A DNA stretch of 64,000 nucleotides from Thalassobacillus sp. CUG 92003 (GCF_013618635.1 NZ_JABLSJ010000017.1:1-64000); one strand, 5' to 3'; shown: positions 1-9,476, counted from the stretch's first letter. Program-made: numbers and translations. Notes: generated from the letters alone by a model not told the origin.

Positions 1-80
1 GGATCCAACTGGAAATTCCTCTAGGAAGAGCTCTTATAAGTATTATACGAGGGGGTGATTAAGGGAAAAAAGAGATGCGA

Positions 81-377
81 TTAATTTTTAACCTGCTCGT
101 ACAGGACATCATATTTCTCTGCACATTGCAAATCTAAATCGGACAGCCCTTTAGCACTCCACGATGTTAATTTGAGTGTCACCATTTTATAATCAATGCT
201 GATAAACGGATGGTGCTGGATGTCTTCTGCATACTCCGCAACATTATTCACAAATTGAACCCCTGTTAAAAAGTCCGTAAACCGGTAACGCTTTTCGATG
301 AATTTATCATCTTTAAGGCTCCACCCTTCTAACTTATCCACTTCCTGCTGTTTAACTTCTTCCGATAATCGTTCCAC
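81..377 (-). CDS. 4a-hydroxytetrahydrobiopterin (pterin-4a-carbinolamine) dehydratase family protein
   Basis: A 98-residue protein with the length and pattern of the PCD/DCoH family, which dehydrates 4a-hydroxy-tetrahydropterins in the cytoplasm. The family signature is visible: an acidic pair before His55-His56-Pro57, an aromatic Tyr, Trp73 at the His/Trp position, and Asp80/Asp82. The start is GTG, placed 9 nt after AAGGAGGG. No aromatic amino acid hydroxylase is seen nearby, so the physiological pterin substrate is open; the family also occurs in genomes without such hydroxylases. The gene stands alone, with no clear terminator before the left edge of the window. Confidence 0.85.
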   Translation of the reverse strand: MERLSEEVKQQEVDKLEGWSLKDDKFIEKRYRFTDFLTGVQFVNNVAEYAEDIQHHPFISIDYKMVTLKLTSWSAKGLSDLDLQCAEKYDVLYEQVKN

Positions 378-473
378 GCTTTTCGCCCTCCTTTTGATTT
401 TTAGTTAATAATCATTTAATCCGTAGCCTCGTTACAACTATCATATCATATTCTTTAGCAGGTCTTCCAAGCA

Positions 474-508
474 AAAAAAGCCAACTCCCTGTAAGGGGCT
501 GGCTTTGT
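474..508 (-). terminator. intrinsic terminator of the RsbR-like gene
   Basis: Read on the minus strand, an AGCCAGCCCC / GGGAGTTGGCT hairpin is followed by seven T residues. It lies just downstream of the stop codon at 523. Confidence 0.75.
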
Positions 509-522
509 GACGGTACGGTCAT

Positions 523-1368
523 TCATTTAGGGCGAATGGGTAAATTTTCGACGGCTTGTTGCAGGTTTTGCTTAATTGCATATGGGGACATATCGATCCC
601 AAGAGAGGTGATCGTCATCGCCACCTCAGCACTCAACCCTGTCATTACGACTTCCACACCCATTAATTTTAATGATTGAATCACTTCCATTAAATGACGG
701 GAAATTTGAGTGTCGATTAAAGCAACACCTGAGAGATCCAGGATTAAATAATTCAAGCGCAAGCTTTTACTTTCCTCTAACGCCTTTTTATTAAGCAGTT
801 GCGCCCGATCTTCATCCAGTTCGCCAATGATTGGACAAATGCCCACACCGTCGAACAATTGAATGATCGGGACGCTCATTTGGGTCAGTTTATCATTGAA
901 ACTTTTGAAATTGTCTTCGGCTTGTTCCATGAAGACCTTGGTATAGCCCTGGACGAACTCGCCAATCAGCGGATCAATTGTCTTTGTTATGTAGAAGACA
1001 TCGGTCACACTGAGTTCTAGAGCGTCACTTTGCTCTTCGATATGTTCCCACAACTGTCGTGTGATATAGGGAATAGCACTGACGACTGTGCTGATCAATT
1101 GCTGATCCAGCAGTGCCTTCTCGCCTTCTTCACGACTTAACGTTTGCATCGTCGTTTTTGTCCCATTACTTGCATGATCATCAGACTGAATAACTTTTCC
1201 GATATGGTAGACGAGCCGTTTCGTCGTTTCTAACGACATTTGCACGAGCACAGAATTGTCATTCAAGGTGTATTGCGTTTCCAATGATTGAGTAGCGATC
1301 GATTCAAAATGTTGAATAATCGATTCTCCAACCTCTTGAACATTTCGAAATTTAACGTTTTCCACCAT
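523..1368 (-). CDS. RsbR-type stressosome protein (N-terminal helical domain plus STAS)
   Basis: The product is 281 residues from the ATG preceded by AAGGGG; an upstream in-frame start lacks a good ribosome binding site. Residues 1-155 are helical and variable, as expected for an RsbR sensor domain, followed by a linker helix and a STAS domain at about 166-281. RsbR proteins form the cytoplasmic stressosome with RsbS and release RsbT to switch on SigB or other outputs. The second phospho-threonine position is kept (Thr220 in LIDT), but the first, normally Thr in a D-T-E-R-A-like motif, is Glu186 (LDEDRA). No rsbS, rsbT or sigB lies nearby, so this is a stand-alone paralogue. The functional consequence of Glu186 is inferred. 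Confidence 0.8.
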   Translation of the reverse strand: MVENVKFRNVQEVGESIIQHFESIATQSLETQYTLNDNSVLVQMSLETTKRLVYHIGKVIQSDDHASNGTKTTMQTLSREEGEKALLDQQLISTVVSAIPYITRQLWEHIEEQSDALELSVTDVFYITKTIDPLIGEFVQGYTKVFMEQAEDNFKSFNDKLTQMSVPIIQLFDGVGICPIIGELDEDRAQLLNKKALEESKSLRLNYLILDLSGVALIDTQISRHLMEVIQSLKLMGVEVVMTGLSAEVAMTITSLGIDMSPYAIKQNLQQAVENLPIRPK

Positions 1369-1584
1369 TGTCGTTCCCCTTTTCTTTTCTCGCATCAGTG
1401 CAAGACCCATTATATACAAAATATTATACAAGCAAAATTTCGAGAAATCTACACATACACGAGAATAGTTGGCAATAACCTTCTAATTAGGGTAAAATTT
1501 TGTCGAAAATTGTTTTAATCATGTCACAGAATAGCCGAAAATAGAAGTAGTACAGTATTTTTCTGCTATCTTTCTTATCCCCCC

Positions 1585-1614
1585 TTACAATATGCATTTA
1601 AAAGCGACTATAAT
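1585..1614 (+). promoter_or_regulatory. putative sigma-A promoter of the GGDEF/EAL gene
   Basis: TTACAA, an 18-nt spacer and TATAAT, located about 60 nt before the start of the downstream gene. The -10 is perfect; the -35 is imperfect. Confidence 0.45.
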
Positions 1615-1676
1615 GGGGACGGTTATTTTTAAAGTATCTATTGTATGTCAACCTGACGATGAAGGAGCGCTAGATC

Positions 1677-4067
1677 ATGCCCGATGATTTCAATATATAT
1701 TTTTTCACCTTGAGTGTTTTAAGCTCTATTGTAAATTGTTTTTTACTGTTACGATTCATTCAACGTAACACCTCTACACAGGATGCCCGCCCCCCTCATG
1801 TAGGAATGAATGGTAGTCTGGTCGGCCTGACATTCTTTTTCACTAACTTTTTTACCATGCTCGCCATTGAACAGCAGTTTAATTGGATGGCGCTATGCTT
1901 GTATGCTGGTGTGCTTTTGACATTATGTATCGGGGGCACCATTATGACCATGAATATCGGTTTTAAAGGGAATTTAACGAACACTCAGTATGTAATCAGC
2001 GGACTTGGCATGACAGTTGCCATCCTTATGGCCAATGTCATGGCGACATTATTACTATTTTATGACCTATTGATTGTGAAATTTTTCTTCATTCTGATTG
2101 CTGCTTTAACGACGTCCGGTATTTCCTTTTCTGCTTTACGGTTCATGCTTTGGTTAAACCGCGAACCAGATCCAAAACGTTCCAGTAGATGGCTGCTTTT
2201 CGGCAGTGTAATCACGGGACTCGCTCTGGCAGGTATGCCGATTCTAACGGTGTTTTCTTTAATTGATTTACAAGGCATCTTTCCTGATTCTACGTGGATG
2301 TCCAATTCATTCTATTACTGCTACGCTTTCGCCATGGCTCTTATGCTCATATTAATGATCATCCCCGATTTACTGGGAGAGTCTAAAATTTGGGAGCAAA
2401 TGATTCAGCTGGAGGAAAACGAGCAACATTATCAATCATTATTCTATTACAACCCCCAGGCGATCTTTTCTTTGGATGAAAAAGGTTTGTTCCATAACGT
2501 AAACCAGGCTGCAGCCGATATGTCGGGTTATGCTCCTGAAGAGTTGGAAGGATCCAGTTTTCTCCCTCTAGTCGTTGAAGGGGATCTCCCTACCGCGGTA
2601 AAGCAATTTGATGCTTCCCTGAACGGGGAATCTAATCAATTCGAAATTTCCATACAAGGAAAAAACGATGTGATCGACCTTGAGGTAACCAACTTACCGA
2701 TTATTGTACAGGGGGAAATCGTTGGTGTTTATGGCATTGCCAATGATATTACAGAGCAGAATAAGAACATGGAAACGATTCACTTCCTAGCGAATTACGA
2801 TGAGTTGACCGAGCTTCCTAACCGGCGAAAATTCACGGAGATTGTTAACGAGACCATCGCCTCTGATCAGCCCTTTACGTTGATGGCCATTGAAATCGAA
2901 CGAATGAAAAACATCAATGAAGCATTTGGCTATCATCATGGGGATTTAATATTGAAAGAATTAGTCGCTCGCTTGCAGCAATTTTTCAAAGACGGTGGTC
3001 AGTTGGCCCGTTTGGGCGGCGATGAGCTAGTTGCCATCTTACCGATGGTTCCAAGCGATGAGGCATTCCATCAAACGATTGAAGATATCCAACGCATGGT
3101 CAACTTCCCTATCAAATTAGATGGGCAAGAGATTACCATGGATAGTAAAATCGGCATGGCTTTATTTCCTTTCCACGATAATAAACCGGAAATGTTGATA
3201 AAATACGCTGATATAGCGAAAAGTCAAGTGAACAGACGAAAATATCAAGGTTATTCAATCTATAACCAAAACGCGGAAGAAAACTCCGAAGGCAAACTCA
3301 AGATTGAAAATGACTTGAAAGAAGCTATCAAACAGAATCAATTCGACCTTTATTTCCAACCCAAAATCGAGGCTGACTCGGAGCGACTGATCGGATTTGA
3401 AGCTCTGGTGCGCTGGAATCACCCTCAAAATGGATTGTTAACACCCGGGTCATTCATTCAGATCGCAGAAGAAACGAACCTCATTATCCAACTTGATAAT
3501 CACATTATACAAAAAGCATGTGAACAATTGGCAAAGTGGCGGGCTCAAGACGTTGACCATCTGCCCGTGTCGGTCAATTTGTCCCAACGATCGTTCACCG
3601 ACCCGCGGTTAGCTGATAAAATTAAGAAAAGCATGGAACACTACTGTGTAGACCCTTCACTCATTGAGCTGGAACTGACAGAAAGCATGACCATTTTCAA
3701 TGAAAGCGAAACAATTAAACAACTGGAAACATTGAGATCCACAGGCATCCGAATCAGTATTGATGACTTCGGGACAGGTTACAGTTCGTTAAGTCATATT
3801 GATAAACTTCCCATTGATATCATTAAAATTGATCAATCCTTTATTCGTTCTATAGACCAAATGCCTGCTAAATCAGCCATTGTTTCGACCATTCTCTTAC
3901 TCGCTGAACGATTAAACCTTGAAACAATTGCCGAAGGAGTCGAGACGGCTGAAGAATTGGCCTACTTGACCAATTTGAATTGCCCTAATATGCAAGGCTA
4001 TTATTTCAGCCCGCCCGTTCCGCCAAAAGAACTCGAAGCGAAATTTCTCTCTCCGATATCGCGCTAG
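1677..4067 (+). CDS. Membrane-bound PAS-GGDEF-EAL protein, probable c-di-GMP phosphodiesterase with MHYT-like sensor
   Basis: A 796-residue protein. Residues 1-235 hold about seven membrane segments in a three-fold pattern resembling an MHYT sensor domain, but with no His at the MHYT positions (for example GMPILT at 186-191). A PAS domain follows at about 250-360, GGDEF at about 370-530 and EAL at about 545-790. The GGDEF domain keeps GGDEL (447-451), but its metal-binding Asp is Glu (EIERMK) and the usual N-D and G-H pairs are N-E and G-Y, so cyclase activity is doubtful. The EAL domain has all expected catalytic motifs: EAL575-577, the ELTES Glu, DDFGTG, KIDQSF, AEGVET and QGYYF. The start ATG follows GAAGGAGCG. 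The most likely role is c-di-GMP hydrolysis at the membrane in response to an unknown signal. Confidence 0.85.
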   Translation: MPDDFNIYFFTLSVLSSIVNCFLLLRFIQRNTSTQDARPPHVGMNGSLVGLTFFFTNFFTMLAIEQQFNWMALCLYAGVLLTLCIGGTIMTMNIGFKGNLTNTQYVISGLGMTVAILMANVMATLLLFYDLLIVKFFFILIAALTTSGISFSALRFMLWLNREPDPKRSSRWLLFGSVITGLALAGMPILTVFSLIDLQGIFPDSTWMSNSFYYCYAFAMALMLILMIIPDLLGESKIWEQMIQLEENEQHYQSLFYYNPQAIFSLDEKGLFHNVNQAAADMSGYAPEELEGSSFLPLVVEGDLPTAVKQFDASLNGESNQFEISIQGKNDVIDLEVTNLPIIVQGEIVGVYGIANDITEQNKNMETIHFLANYDELTELPNRRKFTEIVNETIASDQPFTLMAIEIERMKNINEAFGYHHGDLILKELVARLQQFFKDGGQLARLGGDELVAILPMVPSDEAFHQTIEDIQRMVNFPIKLDGQEITMDSKIGMALFPFHDNKPEMLIKYADIAKSQVNRRKYQGYSIYNQNAEENSEGKLKIENDLKEAIKQNQFDLYFQPKIEADSERLIGFEALVRWNHPQNGLLTPGSFIQIAEETNLIIQLDNHIIQKACEQLAKWRAQDVDHLPVSVNLSQRSFTDPRLADKIKKSMEHYCVDPSLIELELTESMTIFNESETIKQLETLRSTGIRISIDDFGTGYSSLSHIDKLPIDIIKIDQSFIRSIDQMPAKSAIVSTILLLAERLNLETIAEGVETAEELAYLTNLNCPNMQGYYFSPPVPPKELEAKFLSPISR

Positions 4068-4190
4068 GCGTCACTTTACACTAGCGTTTTGTATGATTTA
4101 TGTATTTACATTTTCTTAAGCTTCGTAACATGGTATTCTTGGTACATTACCACTTTCTAGGTGTACCATAATCTCGGAGGAGCAAGGCCC

Positions 4191-4292
4191 ATGCGAAAAC
4201 AGAGGAAATTCAGCCGGGTAGATTTTATTTACGGCCTCGGTGGCGCCATCATACTGGCGCTGACGTTGTACATTGTAATTTATTTGATGTAA
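4191..4292 (+). CDS. Small single-pass membrane protein (33 residues)
   Basis: An ATG preceded by CGGAGGAGC at a good distance opens a 33-residue frame: a basic N-terminus (MRKQRKFSRVD) followed by a hydrophobic segment of about 20 residues reaching the C-terminus. An intrinsic terminator begins at the stop codon, so the unit has a ribosome binding site, reading frame and terminator. I do not recognise the family. It could be a regulatory or stress-related small membrane protein. It lies downstream of the c-di-GMP gene on the same strand. Confidence 0.6.
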   Translation: MRKQRKFSRVDFIYGLGGAIILALTLYIVIYLM

Positions 4293-4326
4293 AAGTCCTC
4301 TCACACGGTGGTGTTGAGGACTTTTT
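4291..4326 (+). terminator. intrinsic terminator after the 33-residue gene
   Basis: AAAAGTCCTC pairs with GAGGACTTTT across a 15-nt loop, and the T-run is part of the second arm. Confidence 0.8.
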
Positions 4327-4369
4327 CATGGTTTGAATTTAGAATCCATTCTAACTGTGGGGTGTTGAT

Positions 4370-5308
4370 TTGAGCTCCAATTATTCTGACCTCTTCCAGT
4401 CTGACCAATTAAGTTTCGGCTTGACGATTCCCATCGAGAATTACGGCAGTCAAGTCCCTCATATGCAAGACCAAGTTGAACATGCCAGACGAGCAGAAAC
4501 ATTAGGCTTTTCTTGCTTATGGCTTCAGGATGTGCTGCTTGAGGATCCAAGCTTTGAAGACCCCGCTACCGGTCAAATTTACGACAGCCTGATTTACCTG
4601 ACTTACTTAGCCAGTCATACGCGTACAATCAAACTGGGCACAGCAGCCGTCGTTTTCCCCCTGCGGCATCCACTCCGAACTGCGAAAGAAGTAGCGAGTA
4701 TCGAACGACTTTTTCCTGGTCGGCTGGTACTCGGCATCTCGTCCGGGGACCGCAGAAAGGATTTTAGCGCACTCAACATTCCCATCATGGAACGAGGTGA
4801 ATGGTTTCGTGAAAGCTACGCATATTTTACGCGCATCCTTTATGAGGAGTTTCCTCATATCAGCTCGCCCCTGGGAACAGTTGAAAAGGCTAATTTAGTC
4901 CCCAAACCAACCCGCTCACTTCCGATATATATGACGGGCTATTGTCAGCAATCCATTGATTGGATTGCACAGCATGGAGACGGGTGGATGTTTTATCCTC
5001 AACGTCCTGAGCAGCAGAAGAAAACTATTCAGACCTATCGAGAGACAGCTGCCTATTACCAACCGCATACGTTTAAACCCTTTTTAATGCCAATGCCGCT
5101 TGAGCTTATGGATCAACCTGATTATCCGCCTGAAAAAATACCCGCCGGCTATCGAATCGGTCGGCATGCCCTCTTAGACTTGCTGGAGGATTATCGCAAA
5201 AGTGGGGTCAATCACATCTTTTTTAACCTCGCTCAAAGCAGTCGTCCTGTCGCGGAAGTGCTCGAGGAATTGGGCACGTATGTGCTGCCTGCGTTTTCAA
5301 ATACGTAG
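4370..5308 (+). CDS. LLM-class (luciferase-like) flavin-dependent oxidoreductase
   Basis: A 312-residue bacterial luciferase-like TIM-barrel protein. Visible family marks are the FGLTIP first strand, the A-E-x-L-G-F-x-x-L-W-L-Q region, the IKLGTAAV strand, the P-L-R-H-P motif followed by an A-K-E-V-A-S helix, and the GRLVLGISSGDR flavin-binding segment. Such enzymes use FMNH2 or F420; the substrate cannot be told. Translation starts at TTG about 7 nt after TGTGGGGTG. The gene precedes the DUF5694 gene on the same strand with an 84-nt gap, so they may be separately translated parts of one transcript. Confidence 0.85.
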   Translation: MSSNYSDLFQSDQLSFGLTIPIENYGSQVPHMQDQVEHARRAETLGFSCLWLQDVLLEDPSFEDPATGQIYDSLIYLTYLASHTRTIKLGTAAVVFPLRHPLRTAKEVASIERLFPGRLVLGISSGDRRKDFSALNIPIMERGEWFRESYAYFTRILYEEFPHISSPLGTVEKANLVPKPTRSLPIYMTGYCQQSIDWIAQHGDGWMFYPQRPEQQKKTIQTYRETAAYYQPHTFKPFLMPMPLELMDQPDYPPEKIPAGYRIGRHALLDLLEDYRKSGVNHIFFNLAQSSRPVAEVLEELGTYVLPAFSNT

Positions 5309-5392
5309 AGACATTCATAGACGACGGACCCTGGTGTCCATTCACATAAACGTTTTTTTCAGAGCTAATTTATAAATAGGTGGTGTGCTTCC

Positions 5393-6100
5393 TTGACAAC
5401 CGAAAATCAACCTGAATTGTTATTATGCGGCACGTTTCATTTAGCTGTGAACCCCGAATATGTCAATACGTCTCAGCGCGATATTCAAAACGTCGCCAGC
5501 ACGTTAGCTGAATTCCAGCCTACAAAAATCGCCATCGAAAAAAGTTTTTTTCTCGAAGACGAAATCAATCGGCGTTATCATCAGTATCTTCAAGATGATT
5601 ACCAACTCATCTATGACGAAGTCGATCAATTTGCCTTCCGTATCGCAAAAGAGGCAGGGCTTGATTCATTATCTACAGTTGACGAAAACGTTGATATGGC
5701 TAATCCGTCTTTAAATCAGGTGTTTGAATGGGCGAAAGAATACCAGCCTTCCTTATTCAATGAAATACTGCATGTTCAAACACGATTAAAGGAAATGGAA
5801 TCAGGTGAATCCGTTCTTGCTATCATGAGATACCGAAATAAACCTGCGTACCGCCAAGAGCTTCAACGTATTTACATGAAGCTGAGCCGGGTGGGTGATC
5901 GCCAACATCAAGTGGGCGTTCACTGGCTTAAACAGTGGTACCATCGTGACTTAGCCATTGCTGCCAATATTGCACGTATAAGCCATCCCGATGATCGGAC
6001 ACTCGTCTTGATCGGGAGTGATCATCTCTATCTTCTATATCAATTTCTTCAGGAAACAAGAGACTTTACCATGCATGAAGCCCTTGATTACCTGCCCTAA
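5393..6100 (+). CDS. DUF5694 / TraB-like family protein
   Basis: A 235-residue cytoplasmic protein. The opening strand E-L-L-L-C-G-T-F-H-L, the K-I-A-I-E-K segment and the C-terminal LVLIGSDHLYLL block match what I know of DUF5694 proteins, which are related to the TraB/Tiki/PrgY fold with conserved G-x-x-H and E residues. The start is TTG after AGGTGGTG. No signal peptide or membrane segment is present. The biochemical role is unknown; family relatives are suspected metal-dependent hydrolases. Confidence 0.65.
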   Translation: MTTENQPELLLCGTFHLAVNPEYVNTSQRDIQNVASTLAEFQPTKIAIEKSFFLEDEINRRYHQYLQDDYQLIYDEVDQFAFRIAKEAGLDSLSTVDENVDMANPSLNQVFEWAKEYQPSLFNEILHVQTRLKEMESGESVLAIMRYRNKPAYRQELQRIYMKLSRVGDRQHQVGVHWLKQWYHRDLAIAANIARISHPDDRTLVLIGSDHLYLLYQFLQETRDFTMHEALDYLP

Positions 6101-6144
6101 AAAACCCCGTCTAACGGACTGCTATGTCCGTGACGGGGTTTTAT
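6101..6144. terminator. bidirectional terminator between convergent genes
   Basis: AAAACCCCGTC pairs with GACGGGGTTTT, with an inner ACGGAC/GTCCGT stem. It separates the DUF5694 gene (+) and the BCCT gene (-). Confidence 0.9.
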
Positions 6145-6147
6145 TTT

Positions 6148-7800
6148 CTAGTCTTTATCCTCCTGATCTCGATTTTCAACAACATCTAATGCCGAACGTC
6201 TCGGTTTCTTGTTCTTACGTTCGCGCAAACGTTTCAGAATTTGCTTACGATCAATATTGATCGTCTTGGATTCATAATCGTCAGACGCGCGGATATCCGT
6301 ATTCGAGGCTCTCATGAATGACCAGGCTAGTAATAGCATGATGAATATCAGCGGAAAACCACCTACAATACTCGCGGTTTGCAGGGTATCCAGACCCCCG
6401 AGGAACATGAGAACCAGCGGCATCAAGCATAGTGCAAACGCCCAAAACAAACGATTCCAGCGAAGCGGCTCATTTTTCACTTCTTTTTGCACCACAGACG
6501 CCAGAATATAAGAAGAGGAATCGAATGTGGTGGCAAGGAAGATGATGGCCAACACTGTAAACGCCAGAACAAGCACACGTGCTAGCGGCAATTGGTTAAT
6601 GATAGCAATAATCGCAGCAGGTGTCCCATTCTGATCCATAAAGCTGATGACATCAAATTGTCCTGTCAACTGCATGTACAGACCGAAGTTCCCCATAATC
6701 CCGAAGAAAAGCACACAGCCGAGCGTACCGTAAATCATCGTGCCGAGAATCATTTGACGGATGGTACGCCCCCGGGAAATCCTTGCAACGAACAAGCCGA
6801 CAAACGGCGCGTATACAAGCCACCAGGCCCAGTAGAATACTGTCCAACTTTCCGGGAATCCTGTTTCTTCATAGCCGCCAACACCGCCAAACGGTTCGGT
6901 CCATGTTGCCATTTTGAAAAAGTTATCCAACATGATACCTAAAGAATTGAACGTTGTTTCTGCAATAAATACAGTTGGACCAAAAATAAAAATGAATGCC
7001 AATATAAACAAGGCGAGCCATAGATTGATATCGCTGAGTAGTTTTATCCCGCGTCTCAATCCACTATAGGCGCTTATCGCAAATATGGTTGTACAAATCA
7101 GCATAATAACAGCTTGCATCCCTAACGTGACAGGTATGCCTGTCAAATCACTGATTCCGGCGGCAATCATTGGTGTCCCCAGTGCCAGGGTTGTCCCTGC
7201 ACCACCCAGGAGCCCAAACATAAAGAGCACATCAATAATAGTGCCTACAGGTCCGTCCACCCACCTGCCAAGGACAGGGCGAACTGCTTCACTCACTTTC
7301 AAGACCGGCTTCTTCCGAACATAATAAAAATATGAAATCGGAAGAGCGGGAAGGGTGTAAATGGCCCATGCGATCGGACCCCAGTGAAAGATGCCGTAGG
7401 CCGTGGCCCATTGTACGGCTTCTTTAGATTCAGCATCAAGCCCATATGGAGGCCCTTGGTAGTAAAAGGCCCATTCAATAACCGCCCAATATAGGATACT
7501 TGAGCCTATCCCGGCCGCAAAAAGCATAGCTGCCCAGGAAAATGTTTTGAACTCTGGCTTCTCGCCGACGTCCCCAAGCTTTACATGGCCATTTTTACTG
7601 AAAGCCACAAATAGTAAAAACGCAAAAACGATCAGCCCCATGGCTAAATATAACGAGCCAAAATTACCGGTCATAAAGTCATTAGCCTTCGTGACAAACG
7701 TTTTTCCCGCTTCCGGATATAACACCAGCGGAAGTGTAACACCGACTAGTAAAATCAAAGCTCCAATAAACGTCGACCAATCGATCATCTTCGTCTTCAA
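6148..7800 (-). CDS. opuD: BCCT-family glycine betaine/choline-type transporter
   Basis: A 550-residue, 12-segment secondary transporter of the betaine-carnitine-choline family. The family signature is clear: GSSILYW and a Trp-rich box SWTVFYWAWW followed by V-Y-A-P-F-V-G and ARISRGRTIR. Length and order fit B. subtilis OpuD, which imports glycine betaine with Na+ under osmotic stress. The start chosen is TTG 8 nt after AAAAGGAG; an ATG 14 codons upstream lacks a ribosome binding site. The charged C-terminal tail (DRKQILKRLRERKNKK) may be an osmosensing extension, as in BetP-like carriers; that is inference. The symbol is by family resemblance; the substrate is untested. Confidence 0.88.
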   Translation of the reverse strand: MKTKMIDWSTFIGALILLVGVTLPLVLYPEAGKTFVTKANDFMTGNFGSLYLAMGLIVFAFLLFVAFSKNGHVKLGDVGEKPEFKTFSWAAMLFAAGIGSSILYWAVIEWAFYYQGPPYGLDAESKEAVQWATAYGIFHWGPIAWAIYTLPALPISYFYYVRKKPVLKVSEAVRPVLGRWVDGPVGTIIDVLFMFGLLGGAGTTLALGTPMIAAGISDLTGIPVTLGMQAVIMLICTTIFAISAYSGLRRGIKLLSDINLWLALFILAFIFIFGPTVFIAETTFNSLGIMLDNFFKMATWTEPFGGVGGYEETGFPESWTVFYWAWWLVYAPFVGLFVARISRGRTIRQMILGTMIYGTLGCVLFFGIMGNFGLYMQLTGQFDVISFMDQNGTPAAIIAIINQLPLARVLVLAFTVLAIIFLATTFDSSSYILASVVQKEVKNEPLRWNRLFWAFALCLMPLVLMFLGGLDTLQTASIVGGFPLIFIMLLLAWSFMRASNTDIRASDDYESKTINIDRKQILKRLRERKNKKPRRSALDVVENRDQEDKD

Positions 7801-8113
7801 ACCTTCATCTCCTTTTGCTCGGATGCCTTTTCTTATGTACATACGACATCCATACTTTTTTAATCACTATACCGAAAGTTACTTAGCTATTATCATTCGA
7901 CACCTTTCAGCATATTATGCCAATCGTGTACTTTACTAGTTTGCTTTACATACGACAACCTCTTGTAAATACACTTATACCCTAATTAGGAGGATGAGTA
8001 CCGAAAAGTTGACAATTTCCTAGCTTTTTCGCACGATTAGATAAACAATCGCTTTTTTACATAAAAAAACGTTAAGCTAATCAAGTTATCAGTGCTTTTT
8101 CCGAAAGGGGTTG

Positions 8114-9472
8114 ATGAAGATTGAACGTATAAAAGCCATGACTTACACATTATTTACAGGATTATACGTAGTTTCCTTATTCATTGATGCTTCACTCATC
8201 TCCTACTGTCTAGGGTGCGTCGCATGCTTTATATTATTTATCTCGTTTAAAGGGGCAGCGCGTACGTTTCAAATTATTTCTTTGATCTTCCTCGCTTTTG
8301 GAATTATGATCTTCCTAACATCTGATTTAGCTTTGAGTAGCTTTCCCTTGTACTTAACGTCCACTGCCCTATTGCTCAGTCTCCTTTATTTTCTTCCGTT
8401 CATTAATCACCTCATGGTTGTCGGGGGATATGACCAAGAATTGAAAAACTTGCTGCAACTACGAACGAGGCATTTAGGTCAATTATATTATCGCGGGTCG
8501 CTGATCTCTTATGTGCTATGTCTATTTGTCTTCTTTTCTGCCATTACCATTGTGCAGCAAGTCGTAAGAGACGTTTCAGAAAATGTCGACAAGCGTATCA
8601 TGGAGAAATTCTCCAGCCAAACGATTCTACGTGCATTTGCCTTAGCGAATGTCTGGAGTCCAATTGAGATATTCATTGCTTTGACGGTTACGATCACAGG
8701 GGTACAGTATTTTCACCTACTTCCCTGGGCCCTGCTATTCTCCATCACTCTGCTAATGACAGACTGGCTGATCGGGTGGTTCAAATACCGGACAACCCGT
8801 TATGAAGCACCTTCACACGCTCCTGCAATCGAATATAAACGGTTATGGAAGAAAATTGGTTATCTCTTCGTAATGCTCTTTTTGTTCATCATTACGGCTT
8901 TTGGCCTTCAAACGTTGCTTGGGATCGATTACTTCAACGCTGTAATTTTGCTCATCTTTCCGTTTACACTGTTTTGGGCGCTTTCTATTAACCAATTCAG
9001 CGCGTTTATGCGTTATAATAAAAAAACCTGGGTCGGCCAGGTGAATGGACTGCAAAATTTTATGTTATTGTTCCTATCACTCGGTTTTTTCAGCGACATG
9101 TTTGAACAAACCGCTCTGATTGATTTCATGCAACGTCCGCTCTTATCAATGACGGAGTGGCCGCTCTTGCTGTTCATCACCATCCAGTTAATCTCACTCA
9201 TTTTTTCTATGATAGGGGTCCATCCCCTTGTTACGATCAGTCTGATGGGAACTTTGATCCAACCAATTCTAACAGCTTTAAGCCCACTCAGCCTATCCAT
9301 TGTATTACTAACTTCGACCTTAGCAAGCGACGCAGCAGGAACATTCAACACAACCGTGACAATGATGAGCGAATTGACAAATCGGAATCCATATCGCATA
9401 ACGAAATGGAACTTAATATTTGCAATTTGGTTTGGAACCGCTGGTAGTCTTCTCGCCTGGTTGTTACTGTAA
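8114..9472 (+). CDS. Uncharacterised multi-pass membrane protein, ion-transporter-superfamily-like
   Basis: About 452 residues with roughly 11-12 hydrophobic segments. Two half-repeats can be suspected: A-N-V-W-S-P-I-E in the first half and STLASDAAGTFNTT near residue 410 in the second, the kind of re-entrant polar motifs seen in arsenite/citrate/dicarboxylate-type (IT superfamily) carriers. I do not recognise a specific family. GAAAGGGG lies directly before a TTG-ATG pair at 8111/8114, so the exact start is uncertain. It is divergent from the BCCT gene with a 310-nt gap. Confidence 0.6.
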   Translation: MKIERIKAMTYTLFTGLYVVSLFIDASLISYCLGCVACFILFISFKGAARTFQIISLIFLAFGIMIFLTSDLALSSFPLYLTSTALLLSLLYFLPFINHLMVVGGYDQELKNLLQLRTRHLGQLYYRGSLISYVLCLFVFFSAITIVQQVVRDVSENVDKRIMEKFSSQTILRAFALANVWSPIEIFIALTVTITGVQYFHLLPWALLFSITLLMTDWLIGWFKYRTTRYEAPSHAPAIEYKRLWKKIGYLFVMLFLFIITAFGLQTLLGIDYFNAVILLIFPFTLFWALSINQFSAFMRYNKKTWVGQVNGLQNFMLLFLSLGFFSDMFEQTALIDFMQRPLLSMTEWPLLLFITIQLISLIFSMIGVHPLVTISLMGTLIQPILTALSPLSLSIVLLTSTLASDAAGTFNTTVTMMSELTNRNPYRITKWNLIFAIWFGTAGSLLAWLLL

Positions 9473-9476
9473 TAAA

